Source of the DNA: Anaerostipes sp.
GTDB taxonomy: Bacteria > Bacillota > Clostridia > Lachnospirales > Lachnospiraceae
Direction: 5' to 3'
NCBI RefSeq assembly: GCF_018381315.1
Contig: NZ_JAGZSD010000015.1
Location: 19,722 to 83,721, forward strand
Length of the DNA: 64,000 nucleotides
How positions within the stretch are numbered: the first letter of the stretch is position 1; each line of letters starts with the position of its first letter. Shown in pieces: positions 18,205-27,584 of this stretch. The position numbers and the translations under genes are program-made. Below the pieces are notes generated by a model that did no database searches, was not told where the DNA came from, and saw nothing but the letters and a program-made list of their open reading frames with translations.

Positions 18205-18813
18205 TTAGACAGCTTCCGTCTCGCCTTTCAGTCCATAAAATGCCCCTGGAATCTCTGATTCTTTGTGGGCAATCAGCCATTTGTTTCTGGCATAAAGAAT
18301 TTTATCTTTTTCTGTCTGGACCTTCTGCCGGAACGGTTCACTTGTATGTTTCGGTGCAATACAAATCACCTTTAATCCATAACCATTGATATTACAAGGG
18401 GTACAGTGCAGGACACCGCAGTTTAATTCTACGGCTGTGCCTTTCGGCACAAAAAATGCCTCCATCTTTGATGTATGATACTCACCGTTAGGTTCAATAT
18501 CTTCACTGAGTCCAAAATACATCACACAGTCTGTCGCAGCAATATGTACCACCTTTGAATGATGATATTCCACTCCATGAATCCTGTGATTATGTCCGCT
18601 TAAATATCCGATCTGGACAGGAAGCTCATGGAAAAGTTCACACTGAATCTTATGACACACAGGAAGATCTTCCATTTCTTTCACTGACAGCTGCTCTTCA
18701 AAATATTTTGCCGGCGGTACACTGTCCATATACTGTGTCAGTTCACTGAAATCTACATTCTCTATGACATTGCCATATTTCTTAAATTCTGGTTCAAAAA
18801 TATACCTTAACAT
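18205..18813 (-). CDS. DUF4867 family cupin-like protein (copy 2)
   Basis: 202 residues, start ATG with AAGGAG eight bases upstream. Clear paralogue of the protein at 420-1025: both share GHNH.I..VEYH (here His74, His76, Glu82, His84), ATDCVM.FGL, FFVPKGTAVEL and the ending FYGLKGETEAV. The conserved His/Glu set looks like a cupin metal site, with PKG..LHC as second motif. It sits between fumarase and phosphoketolase genes as its own unit. Its upstream region has only one TTCATAA-like half-site and no 21-bp pair, so the two copies are probably regulated differently. Function unknown; a pentose-linked enzyme or effector-binding protein is inference. Confidence 0.8.
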   Translation of the reverse strand: MLRYIFEPEFKKYGNVIENVDFSELTQYMDSVPPAKYFEEQLSVKEMEDLPVCHKIQCELFHELPVQIGYLSGHNHRIHGVEYHHSKVVHIAATDCVMYFGLSEDIEPNGEYHTSKMEAFFVPKGTAVELNCGVLHCTPCNINGYGLKVICIAPKHTSEPFRQKVQTEKDKILYARNKWLIAHKESEIPGAFYGLKGETEAV

Positions 18814-18966
18814 TCTATCGTCTCCTTTTTATCTCTAAAAATTTAGAAATAAGAAAATCTATCTTTATCATTTTACATAATTCTGCCAAAAATGCTATAA
18901 AGATTTCTTTTCAAATTCTTTAAGTTTTTATGAACTTCTGGTATATTCTTGCCATTTACTGAGAAA

Positions 18967-19527
18967 TTATTCCAGATATTTTACTTTATAGTCTGCTACT
19001 GCCGTCTCATACAAATTATGTCCTCTGCTGTCAATCACAACGATGACAGGCAGTTCTTCCACTTTAAGCTTTCTGACAGCTTCAGTTCCAAGATCATCAT
19101 ACGCTACAACCTGAGCTTCTTTAATACATTTTGAAAGCAGTGCTCCGGCTCCTCCAACTGCTGCAAAATAAACAGCCCCGTTCTCTTTCATAGAATCAAT
19201 CACAGCCTGGGACCTCTTTCCTTTTCCGATCATTCCCTTTAATCCCATGGAAAGCATGAGAGGCGTATATTTATCCATTCTGCTGCTGGTAGTAGGGCCT
19301 GCTGACCCGATTACCTGGCCTTCTCTTGCCGGTGTCGGCCCTAAATAATATATAATCTGATTTTTAAGATCAACCGGCAGATCTTTCCCCTCAGCTGCCG
19401 CTTCATACATTCTTTTATGTGCCGCATCTCTTGCAGTATAGATTGTGCCGGTCAGATAAACATAATCTCCTGCCTGCAGTTCTTTCAGCTCATCTGCTGA
19501 TGCCGGAACTTTTACATACTTATTCAT
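18967..19527 (-). CDS. fumB: Class I fumarate hydratase, beta subunit
   Basis: 186 residues from the ATG at 19527 (AAGGAG nine bases upstream; the longer frame to 19581 runs into the alpha gene and lacks a ribosome binding site). This is the C-terminal swivelling domain of the oxygen-sensitive [4Fe-4S] fumarase/tartrate dehydratase family: GPTPAREGQVIGSAGPTTS, RMDKYTPLMLSMGLKGMIGKG and GGAGALLSKCIKE are the substrate-binding blocks. With the alpha subunit it interconverts fumarate and L-malate. It begins 14 bp after alpha. The symbol is used in the sense of a split two-subunit fumarase, not E. coli FumB; tartrate dehydratase is the alternative assignment. Confidence 0.9.
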   Translation of the reverse strand: MNKYVKVPASADELKELQAGDYVYLTGTIYTARDAAHKRMYEAAAEGKDLPVDLKNQIIYYLGPTPAREGQVIGSAGPTTSSRMDKYTPLMLSMGLKGMIGKGKRSQAVIDSMKENGAVYFAAVGGAGALLSKCIKEAQVVAYDDLGTEAVRKLKVEELPVIVVIDSRGHNLYETAVADYKVKYLE

Positions 19528-19541
19528 CTTTCCATCTCTCC

Positions 19542-20384
19542 TTATAAAACCCGGTGCACATGACGGTTGACGTGACAGCATATATTTACAGCCAAAGGCA
19601 TGCCTGCTATATGGGTAGGATAGGTCTCTATATTGACTCCAAGGGCAGTGGTGCTTCCGCCAAGCCCTCCCGGCCCGATGCCAAGCCTGTTGATCTCTTC
19701 TAAAAGTTCTTCCTCCAGTTTTCGGATATGCTCCTTTTCTGACCTCTGGTCCAGATTTCTCGTCAAAGCTTTCTTTGCAAGAAATGCTGCCTTTTCAAAG
19801 CTTCCGCCCAGACCCACACCTACAACCATAGGAGGACACGCATTCGGACCTGCATCTTTTACTGCTTCCAGAACAGAATTTTTTACGCCTTCTGCTCCGT
19901 CTGCAGGCTTCAGCATGAAGACCCTGCTCATATTTTCACTGCCAAATCCCTTAGGAGCAACTAAAATTTCAAGTTTATCCCCGGAAACAATATCGATATG
20001 CACAATTGCCGGTGTATTATCTTTTGTATTTTCCCTGATCAACGGATCTTTTACAACAGATTTTCTTAAATAACCTTCTTCATATCCCTGACGGACACCC
20101 TCATTCACTGCATCGTGAAGATCCTGTCCTTCAATGTGAAGATCCTGTCCTATATTCAGAAATACTACTGCCATCCCCGTATCCTGACAGATCGGGATCT
20201 GCTCTTCCCCGGCGATTTTCATATTTTCGCAAAGCTGGCAGAGAATCTGTTTTCCGAGAGGGGTCTTCTCTGTAGTGGCCGCATGTTCCAGCCTGCTTTT
20301 CATATCATCAGACAGGAACAGATTTGCCTCTATGCACATTTCTTTGATGCTCTGGATAATTTTATCTGTATGGATTGTTCTCAT
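19542..20384 (-). CDS. fumA: Class I fumarate hydratase, alpha subunit
   Basis: 280 residues from the ATG at 20384, which has GGAGG six bases upstream; a longer frame reaches 20507 inside gyrA but has no support. N-terminal iron-sulphur domain of class I fumarase: cluster cysteines are visible in PICQDTGMAVVF, GPNACPPMVVGVGLGGS and VNICCHVNRH. GPGGLGGSTTALGVNIE is the family signature. It partners the beta subunit downstream and lies 91 bp after gyrA, with a hairpin in the gap. The split two-gene form is typical of anaerobic Clostridia. Confidence 0.92.
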   Translation of the reverse strand: MRTIHTDKIIQSIKEMCIEANLFLSDDMKSRLEHAATTEKTPLGKQILCQLCENMKIAGEEQIPICQDTGMAVVFLNIGQDLHIEGQDLHDAVNEGVRQGYEEGYLRKSVVKDPLIRENTKDNTPAIVHIDIVSGDKLEILVAPKGFGSENMSRVFMLKPADGAEGVKNSVLEAVKDAGPNACPPMVVGVGLGGSFEKAAFLAKKALTRNLDQRSEKEHIRKLEEELLEEINRLGIGPGGLGGSTTALGVNIETYPTHIAGMPLAVNICCHVNRHVHRVL

Positions 20385-20434
20385 AATTTCCTCCAAAATC
20401 ATATTCATCCAATATTCTGCTGTGAAACACGAAG

Positions 20435-20467
20435 TCAGAGCACAGACAAATAACCCATGCTCTGACC
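20435..20467. terminator. Hairpin between gyrA and fumarase
   Basis: GTCAGAGCA pairs perfectly with TGCTCTGAC over a 15-base loop. The T-run on the - strand side is weak (TTCGTGTTT), so it is at best a partial terminator after gyrA; on the + strand it is followed by TTTTTT. Confidence 0.5.
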
Positions 20468-20475
20468 GCCGTTTT

Positions 20476-22959
20476 TTATTCTGTTTCTTCCGGATCTTCT
20501 GTCTCATCTTCTACTTCTTCATCCCGGACTTTCGCCAGACTTGCGACAATCACATTGTCATCCACATTCATAAGTTTTACGCCGGAAGTATTTCTTCCAA
20601 GCATTGAGATGCCGTCCACGCTCATTCGGATAACAACACCTTCTGTGGTAATCATCAGAACTTCATTTTCCTCATCCACAGCTTTGACTCCGACAACGTC
20701 TCCTGTCTTGTCTGTGATCTTATAGCAGCGGATGCCTTTTCCTCCTCTGTGCTGAGGCGTAAACTCTGTCATCATCGTCCTTTTGCCCATGCCGTTCTCA
20801 GACACAAACAACAGTGCTTCTCCCTGGGCACTCAGCTGCATTCCAATGACTTCATCATCGCCGTCCAAGTTAATGCCGCGGACACCCATAGCTGTACGTC
20901 CAATAGATCTTACATCGGTTTCGTGGAACCGAATGCACTGTCCGTTTTTAGTCACAAGGAATACATCCTGATCATCATCCGTAAACTTCACTTCAATCAG
21001 TTCATCATTTTCTTTCAGCGTAATTGCCAGAAGACCTGTTTTTCTTATGTTGGCATATTCCATGATTGGTGACTTTTTCACCACTCCGCTCTTAGTAGCC
21101 ATAAACAGATAATGATTTTCTTTGTATTCGTTGATCGGGATCACTGCCGTTATCTTTTCATCCGGCTGAAGCTGAATCAGATTCACAATAGCAGTTCCCC
21201 TTGCTGTCCGGCTGCTCTCCGGAATTTCATAAGCTTTCAGACGGTAGACTCTGCCCATATTTGTAAAGAACATGATATAGTGATGGGATGTAGTCATAAA
21301 CAGCTCTTCAATGTAATCCTCATCGATGGTCTGCATTCCTTTGATACCTTTTCCGCCCCTGTTCTGGCTCTTAAAAGTATCCATCGTCATTCTCTTAATA
21401 TATCCCAGCTTTGTCATGGTAATGATCGTATTTTCTTTCGGAATCAGATCCTCCATGGAAATATCATTTACATCAAAGCCTATGGAAGTTCTTCTGTCAT
21501 CGCCGTATTTATCACGGATCAAGATCATCTCATCTTTGATAACTCCAAGAAGCAGTTTTTCATCAGCAAGAATAGCCTTTAATTCTGTGATCTTTTCCAT
21601 CAGCTCGTTATATTCTTTTTCAAGCTTGGCCCGCTCCAAACCATTCAGTGCCCGAAGTCGCATATCCACGATAGCCTGTGCCTGCGGATCTGTCAGTGCA
21701 AAGCGGTCCATGAGCTGTATTTTGGCTTCAGAAATATTGGCAGCCGCTCTGATAATTTTGATCACTTCATCAATATTATCCTGTGCGATGAGCAGTCCTT
21801 CCAGGATATGAGCCCGTTCTTCCGCCTTATTCAGCTCATATTTTGTCCTTCTTGTCACAACATCCTTCTGGTGCTCCAGATAATAATTGAGCATCTCAAA
21901 CAGATTCAGGATTTTGGGTTCATTGTTGACCAAAGCCAGCATAATAACACCGAATGTATCCTGAAGCTGAGTGTGCTTAAACAGACGGTTTAAGACAACG
22001 TTTGCATTGGCATCTCTTCTGAGCTCAATACAGATTCTCATACCGGTTCTGTCAGACTCATCCCTTATCTCTGTAATACCGTCTACCTTTTTCTCTTTTA
22101 CAAGCTCTGCTATCTTCTGAATCAGCCTTGCTTTATTGACCATATACGGAAGCTCTGTTACAACAATTCTCTGCTTTCCGTTGGCCATTGGTTCAATATC
22201 AGTTACAGCACGCACCTTGATCTTTCCGCGTCCTGTGCGGTATGCCTGGCTGATACCTGCTTTTCCTAAAATAGTGGCTCCTGTTGGGAAATCCGGTCCT
22301 TTTACGATATCCAAAAGCTCTTCTATATCGGTGACACGGTTATTTTCCACCTTGTCGTCAATGATCCTTACTACTGCATTGATAACCTCTCTTAAGTTAT
22401 GGGGAGGTATATTAGTAGCCATACCTACCGCAATTCCCTGTGTGCCGTTTACCAGCAGGTTAGGAAATCTTGAAGGGAGAACCTGAGGTTCTTTTTCTGT
22501 CTCATCAAAGTTGGGGATAAAGTTTACCGTATCTTTTCCGATATCAGCCAGCAGTTCCATAGAAATTTTGCTGAGTCTCGCCTCTGTATAACGCATTGCC
22601 GCAGCGCCGTCTCCGTCCACAGAACCAAAGTTTCCATGTCCGTCCACGAGAGGATAACGGGTAGACCACTCCTGAGCCATATTAACCAAAGCCCCGTAAA
22701 TAGAACTGTCTCCGTGAGGATGATATTTACCCATGGCATCCCCGACGATACGTGCACATTTACGGTGCGGTTTATCCGGTCCGTTATTCAGTTCAATCAT
22801 CGCATAAAGGATTCTTCTCTGAACTGGCTTCAGCCCGTCCCTTACATCCGGAAGGGCTCTGGCTGCGATAACGCTCATGGCATAATCGATGTAGGAATTC
22901 TCCATTGTCTGCTTCAGATCAACGTCATGAACTTTATCAAAGATTGTATTTTCGTCCAT
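20476..22959 (-). CDS. gyrA: DNA gyrase subunit A
   Basis: 827 residues. Breakage-reunion subunit of gyrase (A2B2), which introduces negative supercoils. The active-site tyrosine is Tyr124 in AAMRYTEARLSKI. The GyrA box QNRGGKGIKGM starts the C-terminal beta-pinwheel, where repeats such as GRTAMGVRGI and HRGGKGIRCY are visible, followed by an acidic tail. The quinolone-determining region reads HPHGDSSIYGALVNMAQ: Ser85 corresponds to E. coli Ser83, but Gly89 occupies the position of Asp87. The gene follows gyrB by 15 bp in the dnaA-dnaN-recF-gyrB-gyrA block. Confidence 0.98.
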   Translation of the reverse strand: MDENTIFDKVHDVDLKQTMENSYIDYAMSVIAARALPDVRDGLKPVQRRILYAMIELNNGPDKPHRKCARIVGDAMGKYHPHGDSSIYGALVNMAQEWSTRYPLVDGHGNFGSVDGDGAAAMRYTEARLSKISMELLADIGKDTVNFIPNFDETEKEPQVLPSRFPNLLVNGTQGIAVGMATNIPPHNLREVINAVVRIIDDKVENNRVTDIEELLDIVKGPDFPTGATILGKAGISQAYRTGRGKIKVRAVTDIEPMANGKQRIVVTELPYMVNKARLIQKIAELVKEKKVDGITEIRDESDRTGMRICIELRRDANANVVLNRLFKHTQLQDTFGVIMLALVNNEPKILNLFEMLNYYLEHQKDVVTRRTKYELNKAEERAHILEGLLIAQDNIDEVIKIIRAAANISEAKIQLMDRFALTDPQAQAIVDMRLRALNGLERAKLEKEYNELMEKITELKAILADEKLLLGVIKDEMILIRDKYGDDRRTSIGFDVNDISMEDLIPKENTIITMTKLGYIKRMTMDTFKSQNRGGKGIKGMQTIDEDYIEELFMTTSHHYIMFFTNMGRVYRLKAYEIPESSRTARGTAIVNLIQLQPDEKITAVIPINEYKENHYLFMATKSGVVKKSPIMEYANIRKTGLLAITLKENDELIEVKFTDDDQDVFLVTKNGQCIRFHETDVRSIGRTAMGVRGINLDGDDEVIGMQLSAQGEALLFVSENGMGKRTMMTEFTPQHRGGKGIRCYKITDKTGDVVGVKAVDEENEVLMITTEGVVIRMSVDGISMLGRNTSGVKLMNVDDNVIVASLAKVRDEEVEDETEDPEETE

Positions 22960-22974
22960 AAATTATATTCCTTC

Positions 22975-24897
22975 CTATACGTCCAGGTTATGGACATATT
23001 TTGCATTGGCTTCAATAAACTCCCGTCTTGGTTCTACCTGGTCACCCATTAACGTGGTGAAGGTCAGGTCAATTTCTGATGCGGAATCCTCATCAATGGT
23101 CACCCTGAGCAGCACTCTCTTGTCAGGATCCATAGTGGTATCCCAAAGCTGTTCGGCATCCATCTCTCCCAGACCTTTGTAGCGCTGGATCTTATTGTTG
23201 TTATCCCTGCCGATTTCATTGACAATATTATTCAGTTCCTGGTCTGTGTAAGCATACCAGAACTTTTTATTTCTCTCCACCCTGTAAAGAGGCGGCTGAG
23301 CCATATATACATAACCTTCTTTGATCAGATCCGGCATAAACCGGTAAAAGAAGGTCAAAAGCAGAGTAGCAATATGCGCGCCGTCCACATCGGCATCAGT
23401 CATAATAATAATTTTATGATATCTGAGCTTCTCAATATCAAAATCATCATGGATTCCGGTTCCGAACGCTGTAATCATCGCCTGAATTTCTTTATTCATC
23501 AGAATCTTATCCAGCCTGGATTTCTCTACATTCAGGATCTTTCCTCTCAGAGGCAGTATTGCCTGGGTTGCACGGGACCTGGCTGTCTTTGCAGATCCGC
23601 CGGCGGAATCTCCCTCAACAATATAAATCTCACAGTTCTCCGGATTCTTATCGGAACAGTCCGCCAGTTTTCCGGGCAGGCTGAATCCGTCCAAGGCAGT
23701 TTTTCTTCTGGTCAGATCCCTGGCTTTTCTCGCAGCATCCCTGGCTCTCTGGGCCAGAACTGCCTTTTCACATATGATCTTTGCAACAGCAGGATTTTGT
23801 TCCAGAAAATAAGTCAGCTGCTCATTTACAATGCTGTTGACTGCCCCTCTTGCCTCACTGTTTCCAAGCTTCTGTTTTGTCTGTCCTTCAAACTGAGGCT
23901 CCCCAAGTTTGATGCTGATGACAGAGGTAAGCCCCTCTCTTATATCTTCGCCTGAAAGATTGCTCTCATTTTCCTTCAGAAGTTTATTTTTTCTAGAATA
24001 GTCATTAAATGTGGTAGTCAGTGCATTTTTAAATCCGGACAGATGAGTTCCTCCCTCCGGCGTGATGATATTATTAACAAAGCTCAATGAATTCTCGTTA
24101 TAAGAATCATTGTGCTGCATGGCAACTTCCACATAGACTCCGTCTTTTTCTCCTTCACAGTAAATCACCTGGTCATACAGTGCTTCTTTCCCTTTATTCA
24201 GGTAGGTAACGAACTCTTTGATTCCGCCTTCATAGTGAAAAACTTCCTGTACAGGTTCTTCCTGGCGTTCATCTGTCAGAATAATCTTCAGATTTTTGGT
24301 AAGAAATGCAGTCTCCCGGAGACGCTGCCTCAAAGTTTTGTAGTCAAATACTGTCTCCTCAAAAATTGTATCGTCAGGAAGAAAACTGACCTCTGTGCCG
24401 TTCCTGTCAGTTTCTCCCACAACCTTCAGCGGATAGCAGACTTTTCCCTTCTCATACCGCTGATTATATATTTTTCCGTCAGTATGGACATTGACTTCCA
24501 GCCAATTAGACAGAGCATTTACGACAGATGAACCTACACCGTGCAGACCTCCTGATACCTTGTATCCTCCGCCTCCGAACTTTCCTCCTGCATGAAGAAT
24601 TGTAAATACAACTTCCACGCTGGAGACACCCTTTTTCTTATTGAGGCCTACCGGGATACCCCTTCCGTTGTCACGCACCGTGACGGAATTATCCTTGTTC
24701 AGTGTCACATAAATCGTATCACAGTATCCTGCCAGTGATTCATCGACCGCATTGTCCACAATTTCATATACTAAATGGTGAAGCCCTTTGGCGGAAGTAC
24801 TTCCAATGTACATTCCGGGCCTTTTCCGTACAGCTTCCAATCCCTCCAAGATCTGAATCTGATCTGCACCATATTCTCCTTTTTTCTCTGTGCCCAT
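22975..24897 (-). CDS. gyrB: DNA gyrase subunit B
   Basis: 640 residues. ATPase subunit of gyrase. Visible: ATP-binding GHKL motifs (EIVDNAVDESLAGYCD, VRDNGRGIPVG, GGLHGVGSSVVNALS), the transducer region and TOPRIM domain with EGDSAGGSAK and metal-binding DADVDGAHI, and the C-terminal QRYKGLGEMDAEQLW block. The short form (about 640) is usual for Firmicutes. It begins 9 bp after recF. Start ATG has GGAGG upstream. Confidence 0.98.
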   Translation of the reverse strand: MGTEKKGEYGADQIQILEGLEAVRKRPGMYIGSTSAKGLHHLVYEIVDNAVDESLAGYCDTIYVTLNKDNSVTVRDNGRGIPVGLNKKKGVSSVEVVFTILHAGGKFGGGGYKVSGGLHGVGSSVVNALSNWLEVNVHTDGKIYNQRYEKGKVCYPLKVVGETDRNGTEVSFLPDDTIFEETVFDYKTLRQRLRETAFLTKNLKIILTDERQEEPVQEVFHYEGGIKEFVTYLNKGKEALYDQVIYCEGEKDGVYVEVAMQHNDSYNENSLSFVNNIITPEGGTHLSGFKNALTTTFNDYSRKNKLLKENESNLSGEDIREGLTSVISIKLGEPQFEGQTKQKLGNSEARGAVNSIVNEQLTYFLEQNPAVAKIICEKAVLAQRARDAARKARDLTRRKTALDGFSLPGKLADCSDKNPENCEIYIVEGDSAGGSAKTARSRATQAILPLRGKILNVEKSRLDKILMNKEIQAMITAFGTGIHDDFDIEKLRYHKIIIMTDADVDGAHIATLLLTFFYRFMPDLIKEGYVYMAQPPLYRVERNKKFWYAYTDQELNNIVNEIGRDNNNKIQRYKGLGEMDAEQLWDTTMDPDKRVLLRVTIDEDSASEIDLTFTTLMGDQVEPRREFIEANAKYVHNLDV

Positions 24898-24906
24898 ACG
24901 TTCCTC

Positions 24907-25992
24907 CTAATTTTCTCTGACAATTTTACCCGATTTAACCTGAAACATTTTGTCAATCTGCAGATGACTGTTAATAAATTCTTCCAGCCCGGTACACGTG
25001 ATCAGTGTCTGAATGTCCTTTATACTGTCCAAAAGATAATTCTTCCGGCTGCTGTCCAATTCTGACAGAACATCGTCCAAAAGCAGAATCGGTGTCTCGC
25101 CGGTCTGTCTCTTTACCAACTCGATCTGAGCAAGTTTCAGTGAAAGAGCTGCTGTCCGCTGCTGGCCCTGTGAGCCAAACTTACGGATATCGATCCCATT
25201 CACAAGAAACTCAATATCATCACGGTGCGGGCCTGCCCCTGTAGAAGCATATCTCAGGTCAATCTCCCTCTTTTTCTGTAAAACAGTCAGAAACTCATCA
25301 TAGTTCACACTATAATCATATTTTAAATCAATTTTTTCTTTTTTTCCGGTGAGATTTTTATGAATCCCGCGAATAATCCCATTGAGGTCCTCTATAAATC
25401 TCTGACGGTAACGGATTACCTCCGATCCATACCTGACAAGCTGTAAATCCCAACTGTCTAATGTATCCAAAAGATCTCTCTGATAAGCCAGCTGTTTTAA
25501 TAAGTTGTTCCTCTGGGTCATTACTTTGTTATAGCTGGAAAGCTGGTGAAGATACATTTTCTCCAGCTGTGAAAGCTCAATATCTAAAAACTTTCTCCGC
25601 TCAGCAGGACCATTCTTGATGATGCTCAGATCCTCCGGAGAAAAAAAGATAACCGGAACAAACCCCAGAAGATCACTGGATCTTTTGATTGGAATCTGAT
25701 CAATGGCGGCTCCCTTTGTCTTGCTCTTTTTTAAGTGCATGTCAATCTGATGCCCGATATCCTGCTTTACAAGATGGATCCTTATGTGGGACTCATTTTC
25801 TCCGAACCGGATAATCTCACGGTCTTTGCTTCCCCTGTGAGATTTCGTTGTAGCTCCAAGATATACTGCCTCCAGGATATTCGTCTTTCCCTGTGCATTA
25901 TCACCGTATAGAATATTGGTTCCCTTTGAAAACTCAATAATCAAGCGGTCATAATTCCGATAATTTTTTAGCTCTAAAGACTGAATATACAT
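24907..25992 (-). CDS. recF: DNA replication and repair protein RecF
   Basis: 361 residues. ABC-type ATPase that loads RecA at gaps and stalled forks. N-terminal LELKNYRNYD, Walker A YGDNAQGKTNILEA, signature region QGQQRTAALSLKLAQ and Walker B PILLLDDVLSELD are all in place. Length matches the family. It follows the S4-domain gene by 11 bp in the conserved origin operon. Confidence 0.98.
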   Translation of the reverse strand: MYIQSLELKNYRNYDRLIIEFSKGTNILYGDNAQGKTNILEAVYLGATTKSHRGSKDREIIRFGENESHIRIHLVKQDIGHQIDMHLKKSKTKGAAIDQIPIKRSSDLLGFVPVIFFSPEDLSIIKNGPAERRKFLDIELSQLEKMYLHQLSSYNKVMTQRNNLLKQLAYQRDLLDTLDSWDLQLVRYGSEVIRYRQRFIEDLNGIIRGIHKNLTGKKEKIDLKYDYSVNYDEFLTVLQKKREIDLRYASTGAGPHRDDIEFLVNGIDIRKFGSQGQQRTAALSLKLAQIELVKRQTGETPILLLDDVLSELDSSRKNYLLDSIKDIQTLITCTGLEEFINSHLQIDKMFQVKSGKIVREN

Positions 25993-26003
25993 AAGGCACC
26001 CAA

Positions 26004-26213
26004 CTATTTCACAATTTTTACAGCTTGGCCGTCAAATTCTATGACTTCACCGCCGTACAGCTTTTTCCCGCGCCTTGTGTCAATCTCTCCGTTGACACTG
26101 ACTAGGCCGTCCTGAATGACGATCTTCGCTTCCACACCAGAACCTACAAGCCCCGCAGCCTTTAATGCCTGGCCAAGTTTGATGTAATCTTCACTTAATT
26201 TGATCTGCTCCAT
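26004..26213 (-). CDS. yaaA: S4-domain RNA-binding protein, YaaA type
   Basis: 69 residues, almost entirely one S4 RNA-binding fold: LGQALKAAGLVGSGVEAK, VNGEIDTRRGKKLYGGE. In Bacillus subtilis the equivalent small gene (yaaA/rlbA) lies between dnaN and recF and has been linked to ribosome assembly; position here is the same. Separated by 13 bp from dnaN and 11 bp from recF, so part of the same operon. Confidence 0.93.
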   Translation of the reverse strand: MEQIKLSEDYIKLGQALKAAGLVGSGVEAKIVIQDGLVSVNGEIDTRRGKKLYGGEVIEFDGQAVKIVK

Positions 26214-26226
26214 TAAAATTTCCTTT

Positions 26227-27330
26227 CTAGTGGTTGAAATTTACAGGAAGTATTAAATAAATATAGGATTCAGAACTGTCTTTAATAAAACAAGGCGCTT
26301 TTGGATTGACAAGATAAATATTAATCTCCTCATCATCAATAACCCGAAGCACATCCATCAAAAATTTTGGATTAAATCCGATCAGAATATCTCTTCCTTC
26401 TTTCTGGATTAAAATGTTTTCCTCCATGGAACCAAAGAAAGATGAAATATTTAATTCCAGAGAATTGTCTGTAATATTAATGACAATCGGTTTTTTGTCT
26501 GATTCCCTGATCAGCAGGCTGGCACGGTCAATACAGTCCAGAAATTCTTTTTTATTGATGGTAATCTTTGTCTCGTAATCACTGGACAGCATCTGGCTTA
26601 TTTTATAGTATTCCCCTTCCAAAAGTCTTGAAACAACTCTTGTCTGATCAAATTCAAATAAGATATGCTTATTAGTAACATAAATTATAACATCTTTTTC
26701 TGCATCACCGGAAATTATTTTTGTAATTTCCTGCAGTGTCTTTCCTGGAACGACAACTTTAAAGGAGTCAAAACTCTCTTTCAGTTCTATATTTCTGATA
26801 GAAATCCTGTGTCCGTCCAATGATACAACATTCAGTTTGTTATTTTCAACTTCAAAAAGTTCCCCTGTCATCAGCTTATTGTTTTCATTATCAGATATGG
26901 AAAAAATTGTCTGTCTGATAACCTCTTTTAATGTAAACTGCGAAAGAGTAATGCTTTTCTCTTTTTCAATCTCAGGAAGATAAGGAAATTCAGAGCCTTC
27001 TTGTCCTACAATATGGAAACATGCTTTTTCACAAGTAATGGTTGCCTTGTAGTCAGAATCTGTTTCAATAGTTACGTCATTATCCGGAAGTTTTCTGACA
27101 ATCTCAAAAAATAGTTTAGCATCCAGGGCTATTTTCCCTTGTTCTAATATATTTCCTTCAATGTTTGTTTCAATGCCTAATTCCATATCATTGGCAGTCA
27201 AAGTAATGGTACCTGCACTGGCTTCAATGAGAATACATTCAAGAATAGGCAGTGTTGTCTTGTTTGAAACAGCTTTGGATACAATGCTGACACCGGAAAC
27301 AAGGTCGGTTCTATTACAAACGATTTTCAT
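26227..27330 (-). CDS. dnaN: DNA polymerase III beta sliding clamp
   Basis: 367 residues from the ATG at 27330. A longer frame starts with TTG at 27357, but AAAGGAG lies inside that extension, eleven bases before the ATG, so the ATG is the start. Ring-shaped processivity clamp of the replicative polymerase. MKIVCNRTDLVSGVSIVSKAV opens domain 1 and the protein ends LPVNFNH, close to the usual MPMR-type C-terminus position that forms the hydrophobic protein-binding cleft. It lies between dnaA and the S4 gene as in Bacillus. Confidence 0.97.
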   Translation of the reverse strand: MKIVCNRTDLVSGVSIVSKAVSNKTTLPILECILIEASAGTITLTANDMELGIETNIEGNILEQGKIALDAKLFFEIVRKLPDNDVTIETDSDYKATITCEKACFHIVGQEGSEFPYLPEIEKEKSITLSQFTLKEVIRQTIFSISDNENNKLMTGELFEVENNKLNVVSLDGHRISIRNIELKESFDSFKVVVPGKTLQEITKIISGDAEKDVIIYVTNKHILFEFDQTRVVSRLLEGEYYKISQMLSSDYETKITINKKEFLDCIDRASLLIRESDKKPIVINITDNSLELNISSFFGSMEENILIQKEGRDILIGFNPKFLMDVLRVIDDEEINIYLVNPKAPCFIKDSSESYIYLILPVNFNH

Positions 27331-27404
27331 ATTGTGTATAACTCCTTTCAGGTTCAAAAATACTTAAATATATATTAAAAATCCGCAGTATTAGCCGTAG
27401 GGGC

Positions 27405-27566
27405 TGTGGATTTGTGAATAACCCTAAAAAATGGCTTAATTTAAGGCTGAATTAAGGTTAATAACTTGTTAAGAAGCCACGGATAAAGCATTCATAACTT
27501 TGAGGTTATCAACAAGCCTGAAATTAAGGTTAAAATTATCAACAGAAAAGGCACAGGTTATCCACA
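27405..27566. other. oriC, part downstream of dnaA (DnaA-box cluster)
   Basis: The 254-bp dnaA-dnaN gap holds a perfect DnaA box TTATCCACA at 27558-27566, one-mismatch boxes TTATCAACA at 27506-27514 and 27536-27544, and - strand boxes TGTGAATAA at 27413-27421 and TGTGGATTT at 27405-27413. Beside them, 27361-27390 is AT-rich (ATATATATTAAAAA), a plausible unwinding element. Firmicute origins are often bipartite with boxes on both sides of dnaA, as in B. subtilis. Confidence 0.75.
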
Positions 27567-27584
27567 GAATAATGTGAACAAACC

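Noticed and set aside
18920..18945. Direct-repeat operator upstream of DUF4867 copy 2
   Set aside because: One TTCATAA unit is present on the - strand but nothing similar lies 21 bp to either side, and no -35/-10 fits at the expected distance.
27331..27357. TTG start extending DnaN by nine residues
   Set aside because: The extension covers the AAAGGAG that serves the ATG at 27330, and DnaN proteins start MKI.C.
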